From the NCBI GenBank assembly GCA_019843655.1, contig JACDQD010000102.1:6271501-6335500 (forward strand): a stretch of 64,000 nucleotides of DNA, read 5' to 3'. Below the pieces are notes generated by a model. It made no database searches. It had not been told where the DNA came from and saw only the letters and a program-made list of their open reading frames with translations. A program made the position numbers and the translations under genes. Below, piece after piece: positions 52,101 through 64,000 of this stretch (positions are counted from its first letter, which is position 1; the number at the start of each line of letters is the position of its first letter). The stretch is from Lethocerus indicus (Eukaryota; Arthropoda; Insecta; Hemiptera; Belostomatidae).

Positions 52101-54523
52101 TCGCGTCTTTTTGGACACTGAACGTTTTTGAGCCGCGAACTACAAGGAATTAGTGGGTACTGTTTTCCAGGGGCTGAGTTGAAAGGCGGTAATGCGGAGT
52201 GGTAAAATAATTCGTTGTGATTCTCCTAATGTGTTTTCCCTGTAAGCTCCCACCCGGAGCCGTATCCGTTTCACTTTTGCCCCCTCTCGCTTGTTATCTG
52301 CTTCCTTTCCATTATTCCCCAGTCCCACTCCCTCGCCTTCCCACATCCGTCGGGTTATCAACGCGCCGCTCTTATTTTTTTTTTAATACCGTTGAACGAC
52401 TAAACAAGAGGGCACAAATAACCCCCCGACACAATGATAATCCGTACTATTAGCGTTATTACATTTTGCTCCCAGTTTACGGAAGAATCGCAAACTATTT
52501 ACAACAAATTGCAGTGAATTATGTCATTAATACAATAACATTTATTTATTGTAATGATTAATATGCTTACGCTTCCTCCTTACCGCTATCAAAAACTAAT
52601 TTTCCAAAAAGGGGAGGGTGGTATTTTATTATAAATAGGTTAAACTATTTGTACGGCGGTGCTCCGCGGGGCGCGGGGACCTTGAGTGTCAACAGTGGGG
52701 CCATCCCCGGTTCTATTCAGGGCCCGAATCGTAGGCTGTTTGGAGAGGGTTGTCCCCTGACTGTTGCTTGCTCTGACCGGTCTATTTAAAGTGGGACGGG
52801 TCCATATTGAGATGGGCCCGCCTGTTTGCCCTCCTATCGCTTTGTGACCGCCCGTCTTTCGATTCGCTCCGCTCGTAACCTCGATATTGTGAACATTATT
52901 TATTTATCGCCATTTCAACTATTTACTGAAAATTTAGGAAAATGTACTACGCGTAGAAACGTGACGCAGTACTGCCGAAAGTTACGTGAAATTCGACGAT
53001 ACACCGTTGGTATTCGTTAATAATTACCCGATTGGAGGGAGATCCCCTGACTAATTAAAATTCCATTGTGCATTCGGACTCTGATTAGAGGGAAATATAT
53101 CGCCGATAGCAGGCAGTCTATATATCGCCGTTGTAAGTATGTTTCATTACATAGACCCGCACCAAAATATGACGTAATATTTTCCGTCTATATTTCATAT
53201 ATTGACTGTGTTTCACCGCCAGCCGAAATTCGTTTCGGCTACCGACTTATTATATTATTTATGGAAAGGTACTGTAGATAATGATGTTCGAGGTCGCGAT
53301 GCAAATACCTTAAATTCCCTAATACTTAGGTTCAGAGTTTCTAAGTTTTCATATTTCTATTCCTCTATTTATTTTATATTTTCCCCCGCCTACTATAAAT
53401 TCTTGACAAAAATAACGTTTCACACCGAGAACCGATTACGCACGCAAAGTTTTTCCGGCCATTTAACGCTTGAACCGCGAGAGAAGGGAGCGATCCATTA
53501 TTACGCTTCATTACCGCGTTTTATGGGCCTCGACCGGGGGCCGACTTGGACGTCCCAACAGTTCTCCAAATATGCGAATTTACGAGGCTCCACATTAACA
53601 CGGATATTAAACCCGATCGGCATCGTGCATTTATTCGGTTGATACTACCGCATAAGGCCGAAGCGGCGACCCTGTCCCGTATGTTTCGCAACTTATGCCT
53701 GATTTTTCATTTGCTTCAGTCTCATTAAAGTAATAATCCGAAGCGGAAGAGGCGACCAGTGTTTCTAAGTTAATAACCGAGTGCGCCGATCGGTCCAGCC
53801 GGGGGGGAAGGGGAGGGTCGTGTTATAATTGCGACTATTATTTAGGCCGGGGCGTCGCCTCGCGCATTCCGACGAGGCCGGCGGTGGGCGGGCGATAACG
53901 CCACCCGCGACCCTCACCACTCTGGACCCCCTAAAAATTCTTATTGCACGCCCGCCCCCCGTCCACCCCCAAGTACAATTTCGCGAGCCGGGGCGTGACG
54001 TCGGCCCATTATTGTGCCTAGTAATTTATTGCGCGGGGTGTACGGCCCGCCCACCGCCGGTGTAAGTAAGGCGTCGGTCCCAGCTTTGTGTTTCCCATTG
54101 TCGCACGGCCCACTGTTCCCCCTGATAATTGGATTTCTACCTTTTGTCTTGCACTCCTATACTTGTTTTGTTGGACGAGAGAGCACCGCGCCTACCCCGC
54201 CTCTTCCATCGCCCTCGCTACGGTCCCCTCTGAATTAAATTTAACCGAGTTTAATTACTTCGTTCTCCTTATATCGGGTTATATAAGAAAGTGGGGCGGC
54301 GGCGGTCGGTTGCGATTGTCGCAATAAGGACGTCGCGGCGTGTTCTCTTTAATACACGATGTCGTTTATGACCTTCTACGGCACAAGTAGAGTTATATGA
54401 AGTTCCGTAGATAAACTTACAATGCAATATATCTTAGGTGACTCTATTTTGATAAAGATCTTTGCCAATTTAATTAACTTTGTGTACATTTAACGGGGAT
54501 TCTAAACTGCGAAACTTATGTTT
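49111..54523. other. Non-coding; dense islands between about 50400 and 54330
   Basis: Islands lie at about 50400-50830, 51110-51240, 51590-51990, 52200-52440, 52650-53100 and 53740-54330. This is the most GC-rich part of the window. The longest frame (53202-53642, +, 146 codons) has no domain and overlaps other frames. Bases 49120-50390 are AT-rich and empty. Confidence 0.7.
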
Positions 54524-54541
54524 ATCCGATTTGAATCGGAT
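54524..54541. other. 7-bp hairpin with tetraloop
   Basis: ATCCGAT (54524-54530) pairs exactly with ATCGGAT (54535-54541) around the loop TTGA. Confidence 0.75.
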
Positions 54542-54722
54542 CAGCCTCTCCTGCTGACTGGATTCGTACTTTTAATTGGATTAAAAAATAATCTTACTAC
54601 GATTGCATTAGTCGTTAAATAGCTATTGTAAGTTTGTACATTGTTAGTTGATAACTTCTGCCGGAGTTAATTTACACTACTATCATACCCAAAACAACAT
54701 ATAGATATAATAGAATTTATTG

Positions 54723-54765
54723 AGATAATCTCGGAGAACAAGATACGCTCTTGTATCGATTATCT
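54723..54765. other. Two-stem hairpin
   Basis: The outer stem AGATAATC (54723-54730) pairs exactly with GATTATCT (54758-54765). The inner stem ACAAGA (54738-54743) pairs with TCTTGT (54749-54754) around TACGC. The internal loop has 7 and 3 bases. Confidence 0.7.
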
Positions 54766-57700
54766 TCGACTAATATATAAGCCAAAGGGATTTAGCGGAA
54801 CCGTACAAGGATGGCGACCGTCGTTTGCGATTGGAGCGGCAATGCCGGGGCCATCGATTAAAAAGTAAGAGCCCCCGTGGTCTTCTTGATAACAGTCCAT
54901 TAGAGGATAACGTCTCCCATATACGAGAGCGGGTCGTGAGGGGAGTTTTTTTTTATTGATGTCCAATCAATTGCAGACGAGTCTCGCGTGAGTGGCTTCG
55001 ACGGTCGGAGGTAAACAGTATTATTTAGGGAGCAAGGGGACCGCTGTGATAAACGAAGCCCTCCCCACCGTATAATTGTTTCTGGGAAGTCGGAAGGACG
55101 CCCGAATGTGCGTTACGCCAGAATAACTTCACTTGCCAGTCACCCCCGCTCTACGCACAAAATGAAATCGATTCGGAGGGTAATAACGAGGCAATAACCG
55201 AACGCATTACTGACACTGTAGCTAAGTCATGATATGAAGTAGGCACAACATTTTAACGCAATATCTATTATCTGAAATGATCAAATTACACTGTATTATC
55301 TACCGAAGAGCTTCTTCCTTTATTGTTGTCGTTATTCTAGCAGCATTTCGTGTACGATAAATCCCTTCTCGTTGATATAAACTATAGTTTCTATCTTGTA
55401 AAACGCATGAGCTGAAAAATTAGAATAGTAGACAACAATTTAGAACCAGTAATACTTTAAATTGGACATTTTAACTGGTAGCAAACAACCGCAGAAATCT
55501 CATGCATTTTAGATTGCTGATAATGTTATATGTATAATATTGTGGTAGTAGGTGGCTTCCAATATTACCCGATTTAGGACACTACTATTGGTATTATGTA
55601 TGTTATATAATTCGAGAAGGAAGGAACGTTTCGAAGTGGGTAATTTTCCATATCTGCATTCCGGTAAAATAATCTCGGAGCGTCGAACAATTCCAATTCA
55701 TCTCCGACGGAAAGGTCGGGCGGTCGGCGAGCTTGCTGGATGTTGGGTAAAAAGAGTTATAAATCACTTTTGAGTGCTCCGCCTCGTCGTAACTTCGGAT
55801 TTAATAAAAAGTTAAGCGCCGAAGAATTAAACCGGATATTGGATTCAACGGGGTGGGTGGGGGCATTTTTTACACTAAGGATTACAAACGTTGGACATTT
55901 GTATTTTCATTTCTATTTGCCTCCTGTTCGCTTAATCGGATTTCGATTGAAAAATAATGGGGAAACAACTTTCCCCCTAACAGCGCCGGCGACGATAAAA
56001 GTGGAGGAAGTTTAAATCATTCAAGAATAAGTACTATGAATATATGTCGTTGCAACTGGAATTGTATAAGAAATTGATTTCAGGATAAAATCCATGTTTA
56101 CATATCGGTGGGAAAATTTCTTATGAAATATTTATGAACTCGGCTTTTATATTCAAAGGTCCCGACCACATATATTGACCTCTTCTTATAGCCTCAAAAT
56201 ACACATTCGATCACGTGGATAATATAATTTTACAGCCAATAAAACTTTAGGCTCTAACAGAATAACTTTGGAACAATGTCATAGTGTTCATCATTTATTT
56301 GTTATGGGTGAGTCAATTGTGTCGTCAAGCGTTTCTGTAAGTTTTACAATTCTGTAACATGCGCCAGGTAATTCCCTCAGTTTAGGTCGGTTTCTGGTGA
56401 AACAACCTGGAAAATATACCCGGGAACAGCTATGAATATTTATGCGGTAATTATTCAAGTCCGGTTGACTTTTTCGTGCCACCGATGTAGCGACCGCCGC
56501 CTCTCTCCTTTCCTGCTCTTCTCACCTTCCTTCGGAAGAATATTCATTTTTTTGTGAACACGTGTAAATTTCACGCAAGGGGTTACGTTATATGATTATA
56601 AAAGCGGCACATCGTGTGTGAGACACCCGAAAATAATGTTCCACTTAAATTCAATGTTATATGGTTGTGTTGTTATACTGTTCTAATATTGTTCAGGTAT
56701 TTTATAGGGTTTAATTAACTGGGATTCGATCTATTATATGAAATGTCGACTATTTCTATACATTAGTCTATAGTGTAAATGTTGTTTCAAAACCTTTTTT
56801 TAATGAAATATCTCGAAATATACAATTATTACAGTTTTATAATTATATGTATATTTAGGTAATGTACTAGTATTATATGCTAAACATGCCGCAATAGGTA
56901 TTAGCATAAATATTCAAAAATTTGTCGAAAGATGAAAAAAGTGGATGATTTGACAAAATCACATCTTGGTAATTTGATTTCGAGAATCCCCCAGTCGGAA
57001 ACATAGTGGCGGGGAGTATCGAGGTGAGTCGGATGTGGAACGAGGTTAAAAATGAGGGCAGACCAATTTTTGCCGCCGATTTAGCGGTCTAACCCGGCCG
57101 GTTATTAGGGGTGGGCTGCAAATTGGATGATGACGCCCCGGTTCGGAAAACTACCACCCGAGTGAGAGGACCCCGGGCCACGAATTCGGCTCCGGCCCCC
57201 CAGCCGGCAGATCTCACTCTCCCACGTAATAACAGCCCGAGGGCGACACTCGGGGCTCTGTTGATTAAATACGATTTAACGGGGTTGAATATTATTTTCC
57301 AACCTATCATAAATTTAATGCCTTATAACGAGGCGACCCATAGTAAATGTAAATGGAGGGGGCTGCGGGACCCCGCAAGATTCGAGCCGGCACAAATTAA
57401 GAGGAAAATCCGATACCGACAAAAGGACCCCCGCAGGCTAATAAACCTCTGTTGCCCTTTACCTTCTCCCTTCTCCTCTCTTAACAGCATACGTTGTCTC
57501 GGATACCGGTTCGTAATATTTGTTTCCAGATCCTTCCAGTCCACGATTATTATGTACCTCTTGTAAGCGAAATTATCGGTGAATTTCTTTCGCGTTCCAG
57601 TTTATCAGCCACTACAAACACATAATAAGACTAATTGGTAATAAATGAGATTTCCTAAAATTTTAGAATATACCTACAGCCAAATAAATAATGCGGTCAG

Positions 57701-58783
57701 TCTTTAATATTATGTTGCTGCTTGAGTGCGCTCAGTTTGAAGTGTGGCCCTATCAATTTGCAGCGCCCGAGCTATCCTTTCGCCCCGTTATCGACCTTCC
57801 TTCCCGAGAGTTGGTTAGTGTGGTATTAATTACCGAATTAATTAATATCCCGCCCGAACTGGGAAAGGACACCGCATACGCACACAAACACACTGGGGCA
57901 GCCCCGCACACACAGACTACCGACCCGGCCAACAATGCAGAATTCCTCCACCTCTCACGTAGTTTGTAGCCCGAAGTCCTTCGTTATAACTGTCCTTATT
58001 GAACAACACGTTAGGGCCTCGGGGTCCGCTGAAACTCCTCTTGCGCCTCGAGCGGATCGCAGGACGTGCCCCTCGGGGAAATCCGGTGCCTGAAAAATTG
58101 CCATCCGCTTTAGTTATTTAGTCTTTAATTATTAAGCACCTAAGTAATAAACTACGGATTAATGTAACCATAAACAAAGCAAAATATCTGCAGTTATAAG
58201 AGTCAATTAAACACGCATTATATAAGTTCATTGGCTGTAAAAATGATAGTTTCCTTACAGCTTATTTACGAATAATCTTCCCGGAGACCTTTTGTGCTTG
58301 TATGTTCGAGAGAAGGTTAAGGCAGACTCTATGCCTTGGTACCTGGCAGCCCATAATTAACCTTTTGCTGTATCTCGTTAATGTCACGGGCCGTAATTCA
58401 TCCTTTGCCGGCCGAAAATGTCTTAGGTACGCTTCCCAAAATTCGTGTGAAATTTTACTGTTTAAATGGGCAGCAGTCGTAAATTAAAAGGAATACCTAA
58501 TACGTGCGCTTTTATTCGGCAGAGCTGGAGTAGATCAAAAGAGTTTGTAATTTTGTTAACGTTTTTCTGTTGAAACAAACATAATGCTAAAATTTATAAT
58601 TAGTTTGATGTTGATTTTTTCGACGCCTGAAAAAATAAATGCGCATAAATGAATAAATGCTGTTATCACCTCCTTAAGTCCTCTATCAAATTACTTGTCA
58701 AATACACCACAATTCATCACCTGTTATGGTAAAGAATTGGTATTCTGATATTCGTGTTAGCAACGGAATGAAAATCTTCTGGT
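54766..58783. other. Non-coding; islands at about 54780-55170, 57000-57560 and 57720-58100
   Basis: The + frame 57111-57566 (151 codons) runs through an island and is opposed by two 73-codon minus frames. No motif recognised. A donor-like GAG|GTGAGT at 57023 lacks an upstream acceptor. Bases 56030-56990 are AT-rich. Confidence 0.7.
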
Positions 58784-58840
58784 CCACCACCGGTATTTGA
58801 ACCTGGGTCGTGGCATTTAGACCGCGCTGCAGACCACAAT
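58784..58840 (-). repeat. tRNA-like fragment, probably the head of a decayed SINE
   Basis: On the minus strand, GGTTCAAATACC (complement of 58792-58803) resembles the pol III B box and T-loop. It is preceded by a stretch reading GTGGTCTGCAGCGCGGTC and then TAAATGCCACGACCCA, similar to the D-arm and GGTCTAA region of Leu or Ser tRNAs. It is followed by CGGTGGTGGACC. No full cloverleaf can be drawn and no clean anticodon stem is visible, so it is not a working tRNA. A tRNA-derived SINE remnant or a tRNA pseudogene fits best. I cannot see the element's tail or target-site duplication. Confidence 0.5.
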
Positions 58841-61800
58841 CCAAGTGACTCCAAATTCCCCTTCAATAATTACTCCTTTTCCCGCAAATGTCTTTATAAT
58901 CAAATATATTAAACATGATAACGAAATAAGTTACAATTTATTTATTTTATACAGTATCATGACCTTATTTATATCTAGGATAGAGAAAAATAACTATTAG
59001 GTAAACATATTTGAGTCTAACGAACGATTAAATTGCCCAACTATAGCAACGTTAATTATTTTTACAAGTAAATACCAATCTTGTAGCCGGTTCATTTAAT
59101 ATCCATTTCAATTACATTGACTAACAATTAGTAATAATTCAACGGACCGTCACGTTATAGAAGTTAAGGTATGCCGAATTCGTAATATCTGGTTGACGGT
59201 TCTAGATGGATATTCTGGGTAGGGAGGGGGGCCGCGTGTAGGGTGAAAATTGCAATAAATTTTGGACTCAATATACGGGAAGGGAAAAATTAATATAGAG
59301 AACAACGACACCTTTATTAAAGCCTCCATTCATTCGGGCCGGGCCAGTTTGGGAGTCTCCCCCTTTTATTAGGGCGAAATTGAAAAATAAAAAGTGAAAT
59401 TCAATGATGAATTGTGCCGCGGCGTGCGTTGCATCTTGTTGGAGGGCGGATTAGCTCCTCCCACCTCCCTGGATATTGGCCGGACAGTATGGACCTCCAG
59501 CATATTTAATATGGGATGTGAAAAAATGCGTTCCTCAAAGATCATTAATTTGAATCAGGTGATTTCCGTAAAATCCGTTTGGTACAGGTCCTGAAGATAT
59601 AACAGAATCTCTTACTGAAATCCACATAAATTCCGTTTTGTCAGTAGGAATTTATAAATAGAAATTCACTCTACCCGACCATCCAACTCCGGGCCCAATG
59701 TTTATGTTACATAATTCTAATCCCTTGGTATTTTAATTACATTTTTGTGTATATTTCTTTAAATTCACATATTACACAATAATATATTTTACACAATAAA
59801 CAAATAGTTACAGTTTATACCGTCGTTAGCGGTGTAACACTGTTGACAAAGTCACTTAAAGTGGCATATTTACAGGTTTCACAACACCGTAACAGTTTGC
59901 ATTATGTTCAGGGTTCTTCCAGCTCGGTATGAGGACCCTCCTCCTTGCGGCATGTTTTTTGCTTGGCCAGTGGGGTTTTTTGGGTAACTCTGGCAGGACG
60001 ATGGCGGGGGCATTGGCGTGTTTTCGAAGTTTGCCTCTATGTTTTGTCTGAGCCTCTATCGCCGGCGACATTGGAATTTTCCTTTAATTACTCCTTATCT
60101 CTAACCTACTTTCATTATACATGCCAGCGATGCACTAGTGTAGAGCGGTCCGGCAACTCCGCTGCCCCAGCTCACATTAATAGCACCCTACATTGAGAAT
60201 AATTACGCACCAACATATAACATTAAGCAGCCCACAAGTCCCAAGACATTAACAGAGTAAACACCTCAGGACCCCTGAGAACGGCCTGTAATTACTGTAA
60301 TTACTAAATCTGACTTATTTAGAGACGTTGAGAAATCAGGATTAATTATCGGCCGTGGGCCAACATCCGAACACGGCGTACCCCTCTTCGTGAGAAGCCC
60401 AAACCGGTATAGCGTAAGATAGCAAAATTGATAATATTCCAAGGAATCGCCAAGTGAGCGTCTTAAATTATCATCACTTCGATAACATCGCTCGACTATT
60501 TTGGTTTCTGAATGGGGAAAATATATTAGTGGATTGATTCAAGTTTGCAATTGAAAATAAAACGCGTTCGGCCTGTCACTGGAATTCGAAGGCTGATCAA
60601 TCCGTTAGATAGCGCGAAGACGAATAGTGTGCCAGAGGGCTGTTGCCGGTTCCGGTGGGCTTGACGCTAATAGGCTAATGCGTGTTGGGACCAATCAGGC
60701 GATTGGGCCTGCGGACAAATTGAATGGGGCAAGGGCAAGGGAGCAAGGGGAGACTGTGCCCACCTCAACAGCCACCCGGGGACACAACTTTTCGCCTGCC
60801 CGCCCAACCAACCTAAATCAAACCGACAACCCCCACGTCCCTTTTGTTTGATTCCGATCCCTATCCACACTAAGATCCGCTATCTGAAAAAAAGGATGTT
60901 TCATCGGGATTACTGTCTCTCGCAGTAATACTCTAGCGATGTCGATGCCAACCGATATTATTGAGAGTCGCTTAGATATTCTGCATTTAGCCGCTATGTA
61001 ATATTATATAAACAAAAACGTATAACGTCCCAATAGCAATATGTACGAGCGATAACTCCTGTTTTAATTAAATTATACTGATATAATTTTCAAAACCCTT
61101 TGAGATGTGGTAACATGAAAATGTTCGATCGTATAATTCAATTTATATCGCAATATCGTCTTCGTTTATGTCCTGTCGTTAGAAAGGAATCATGATGGCC
61201 GATTCAAGAATAGAGGGCATTTTTGTTTTGGTAACGGGCTGTATCTGGCGTTAGGATTTAAATGTAACTTCTATAATCAGTTCATATAAAGAAAACTGCC
61301 ATATATAATATCCGGATGAAAAGAAAATTATATTTTACTGACATTACATTAGTTATACGCGATGACTGACATTTTCCGAGGAAATACCGGACATTTATTA
61401 TTTATCCCGGATGAACCCATTAAGGGGGTCCGGGGTAATCGACAATAGACAACCTTTGTTAAAACTTTTAGTACCAGTCATAAATTCCAGCACTCACGGC
61501 GCTGTGATAGTCGGCCGATTGGCAATTTTTCAACCGGTGAAAAAAAGCCCATTATTGGGAATTCTGTTTGAATTCGACCTATGATTGGACTCGGAAACCC
61601 TTTCGGTGGGACGGTTCCCTAAATGGGACTGAGACAGTTTCTCCCGAACGGGGCAGGCTTTAATCATCTTTCCGTTCCAGGGCCATCGGGACCGTCGTCG
61701 AGCTTCCAATTTGACTCGCCCCGCGTTGTAAATCGATTCTGTAACGGATTACGCGATACGGACGAATGAATAGAAATCTTTTTGTTCGCACATATTGAAT

Positions 61801-64000
61801 CCCAGTTGAAAGCAACAATTACTTCGTTAATAAATAGAATTCAATTATATTAATCTGTATAACCGTATTAACAGTAATTAACAAACCAAAAATAATTTCA
61901 ATATTTACCTTCTTTCCAACCAATCGGAGATTTATGTCTCAGATTATTACTGTTATTTTTTTGTTTTTGGAAATCTCTTCTTCCAACAGATGTATATTCT
62001 TCCTCATGTTTACATTTTTTTTCTCTTCTCGTATTCTTTATTAATACACTATACAAATTATTAATATTCAAAAAATCAAAATGATACCTATACGATACGT
62101 TACTGTGGAAACGTGAGTAGGTAACTAGGTATAATCAGATTATATGGAATGATAATATGGGCCCGTAATTCGGATATAATATACATGGAGCGATGATTTG
62201 GGGAGTTATTGGACGGGGACCGGTAATGGGTGGTCGACAAATTGCGGGGACAGAGGGGGGCTGGGCGGCGGAGAGTCGATGGAATTTCATATACCGATAA
62301 AGTGGCGAGCGGAGAAAGGACGGGCAGGGAGCGGATCACTGCCGGCTTTTTACGTCCGGCCTAGACATTCCTACGGCGAATTCCGCAGACCCTCGCCTCC
62401 GGCATTAATTAATTATCGGGCGGCGGGCGGCCTCCGAACAGCGAAAAAACGGCGGTCTGTCACCGGCCACCCTTTTAAAAAAATGAGAAAGCCCTCCCGG
62501 GTCGGGGGGCGGAATAGGGCCCCGGTCGGTCGGAGGCTTTTATTACTTAAAGAAACGGGAGGGCCCGTACTCGACTTGTCGAGTGGGAGGCGACAATTAA
62601 AATTCACATTTGGCCCCGGGCCGTGCCACAGCTCTGATGAATATTTCCGGCCCTCTCTCGCTCACTCTTCTCTCGCTTCCCCCACCCTTGTAATACCGGA
62701 AGTAAAAGACTCCGCTTTTTTCCCCCCAGTTCTGGAAAAAACTGGAGAAAATCGGAACATTTAAAATTATTTCCTGTTTTAAACTAGTAGAACTGTATGC
62801 GGATGTTGCGGGAAATGGGAGGACGAGCTATAAACTAGGACCGACGGTGATCTGATGTGGCCCAATACTCTTCACGGAACGTAGACTCTAATATGACGCA
62901 TTTCATTATTTACTTTGCAATAACGTTAAATTATAATTTTACATTGAGAATATCCCAATTTACTAAGCGTATCAATCCGACGCCCGAACACTTACGTATA
63001 TCGCCTTTGCTTTATATTATAATAATCTCGCAGTCCCGAATGGCATTGTCGATTTCGGTTTTTCCACGTCGGGTTCGTAGCGGGGAGCCGGTGCTTTCTC
63101 TTAGCATTCATCGCCCATGTCGGTGTAAAGCCGCAATACACGAGGATCAAATCCGATTAAGTTATCATTGAAATTCCGCCGGCGCTTCCACGGGACGCCC
63201 CCCCCCCTGGGGACCGGATTATTCCGAGTGCATCGATTCAATTTCGGTCACAAAGCGGGAACTGTCCGCAAATGATCCAACCTCCACTTCCAATTCCAAA
63301 GACAATCAGTACCTACCCATTCATTTTGGAATTATTTAGTTTCAAAAAGGAAGGAAATTAAATCAATGTATATAACTGAGAGAGTTCGAACATTCGATTT
63401 ATGAAAACAAAGATGAACATTTTATTTCAATAATTTTAATGTTAAATCTAATAGTTTGGGTTACATATTATTGATAATATATTTCAGTTTATGCATTTAG
63501 AGGGGCGCGTGGTCTATAATTTTTATTTTTCATTCATTCCATTCTGTTTAGCACAAGCATTTTGCCTATGGCATTTGAATTCTGTCTTCTTATGTGTAAC
63601 ACCTGGTCCACAGATATAGAATGATAGTGAAGAGGGGTAGAGACAACAGTGTTCTTTATTGACCGGTTCATTACATTCACCAACGCCCGATCTGAATGAA
63701 GATGGAGTGGAATATTTCCGTTTTAGGTGTTTTCAGATTCATTCCTGGGCCAATAAATAACTGTATCCGGTGGGCCGGGTAAAGTTCGCTATCAAATTAC
63801 CCTTTCCTGGTCGGACGTTATCTCTGACCCTCTCCTCGCGCTCTGGATTTATGGTAGTCAGGTTGACTCCTAAATTTACTCGCGGTTACATTTTCTTTTA
63901 CGCTTGCAAGTATGGCCAATTTTTCTTTAGGATTTTCCCGGATGTGCCGGTAGGTACTAACTGGATGAATTCGACAGGTGCGACCCTCTTTTGCCATAAT
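58841..64000. other. Non-coding; islands at about 59200-59560, 60640-60870, 61400-61740, 62200-62760 and 63020-63290
   Basis: The longest frame of the window (62198-62764, +, 188 codons) lies wholly in a GC-rich island. It is Gly/Arg/Pro/Ser-rich with no domain and opposes two minus frames, so I regard it as compositional. ACTCGAC/GTCGAGT at 62569-62584 forms a small palindrome. The frame at 59856-60071 (-, 71 codons, ATG start) is Lys/Pro-rich and unrecognised. Confidence 0.65.

Noticed and set aside
53202..53642. 146-codon + frame
   Set aside because: No motif, no splice context, and overlapping frames in other registers. Length is within chance for the local composition.
56680..56705. TTGTTCAG|GTATTT on +, and similar CAG|GTATTA at 47709
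   Set aside because: The donor halves match the consensus poorly and the pyrimidine tracts are weak. Such matches are expected by chance.
59856..60071. 71-codon minus frame with ATG, rich in Lys and Pro
   Set aside because: It looked like a small basic protein, but I recognise no ribosomal, histone-like or zinc-knuckle pattern. There is no supporting context.
62198..62764. 188-codon open frame, the longest in the window
   Set aside because: It lies within a GC-rich island where stop codons are rare. The translation is Gly/Arg/Pro/Ser-rich with no domain, and opposite-strand frames of moderate length overlap it.

Overview
This window looks like non-coding DNA from a large arthropod genome, most likely an insect. 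I infer this from four things: no gene-dense coding, long AT-rich stretches with many (TA)n arrays, a decayed Jockey-type LINE reverse transcriptase fragment of the sort common in insects, and insect-style intron signals. I cannot name the order or species. I recognise no host protein-coding exon, rRNA, intact tRNA or CRISPR. Apart from the LINE fragment, every long open frame either runs through GC-rich or low-complexity sequence or has no recognisable motif, and I treat these as chance frames.

Layout. AT-rich sequence is broken about every 1-2 kb by 150-600 bp GC-rich, CpG-retaining islands. Examples are 1840-2290, 6540-6970, 14340-14700, 19440-19920, 33700-34170, 38460-38900, 46240-46740, 50400-50830, 53740-54330, 57000-57560 and 62200-62760. 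A minus-strand Jockey-like fragment lies at 12193-12545, with a 9-bp tandem repeat downstream at 12016-12041. Six (TA)n arrays lie near 13.2, 18.1, 20.7, 24.2, 27.1 and 34.4 kb. Those at 24.2 and 27.1 kb are perfect palindromes that include unique flanking bases. A long (CT)n tract lies at 27473-27585. A tRNA-like fragment (minus strand) lies near 58.8 kb, and a possible decayed repeat at 48.8-49.1 kb. Several compact hairpins stand out, at 1507, 6571, 16414, 21857, 24843, 26268 and 54723.

The most interesting signal is a pair of + strand sites, at 13459/13460 and 30278/30279. In each, a polypyrimidine tract ending in CAG is joined directly to a good 5' splice site (GTGAGT or GTACGT), and a second 5' splice site follows 40 or 70 nt later. 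This is the layout of recursive (ratchet) splice sites, and of the short cryptic exons that define them, inside very long introns. If correct, the window is part of one giant intron of a + strand gene, and the GC islands would be candidate enhancers. The motif is seen directly; the intron interpretation is inference.
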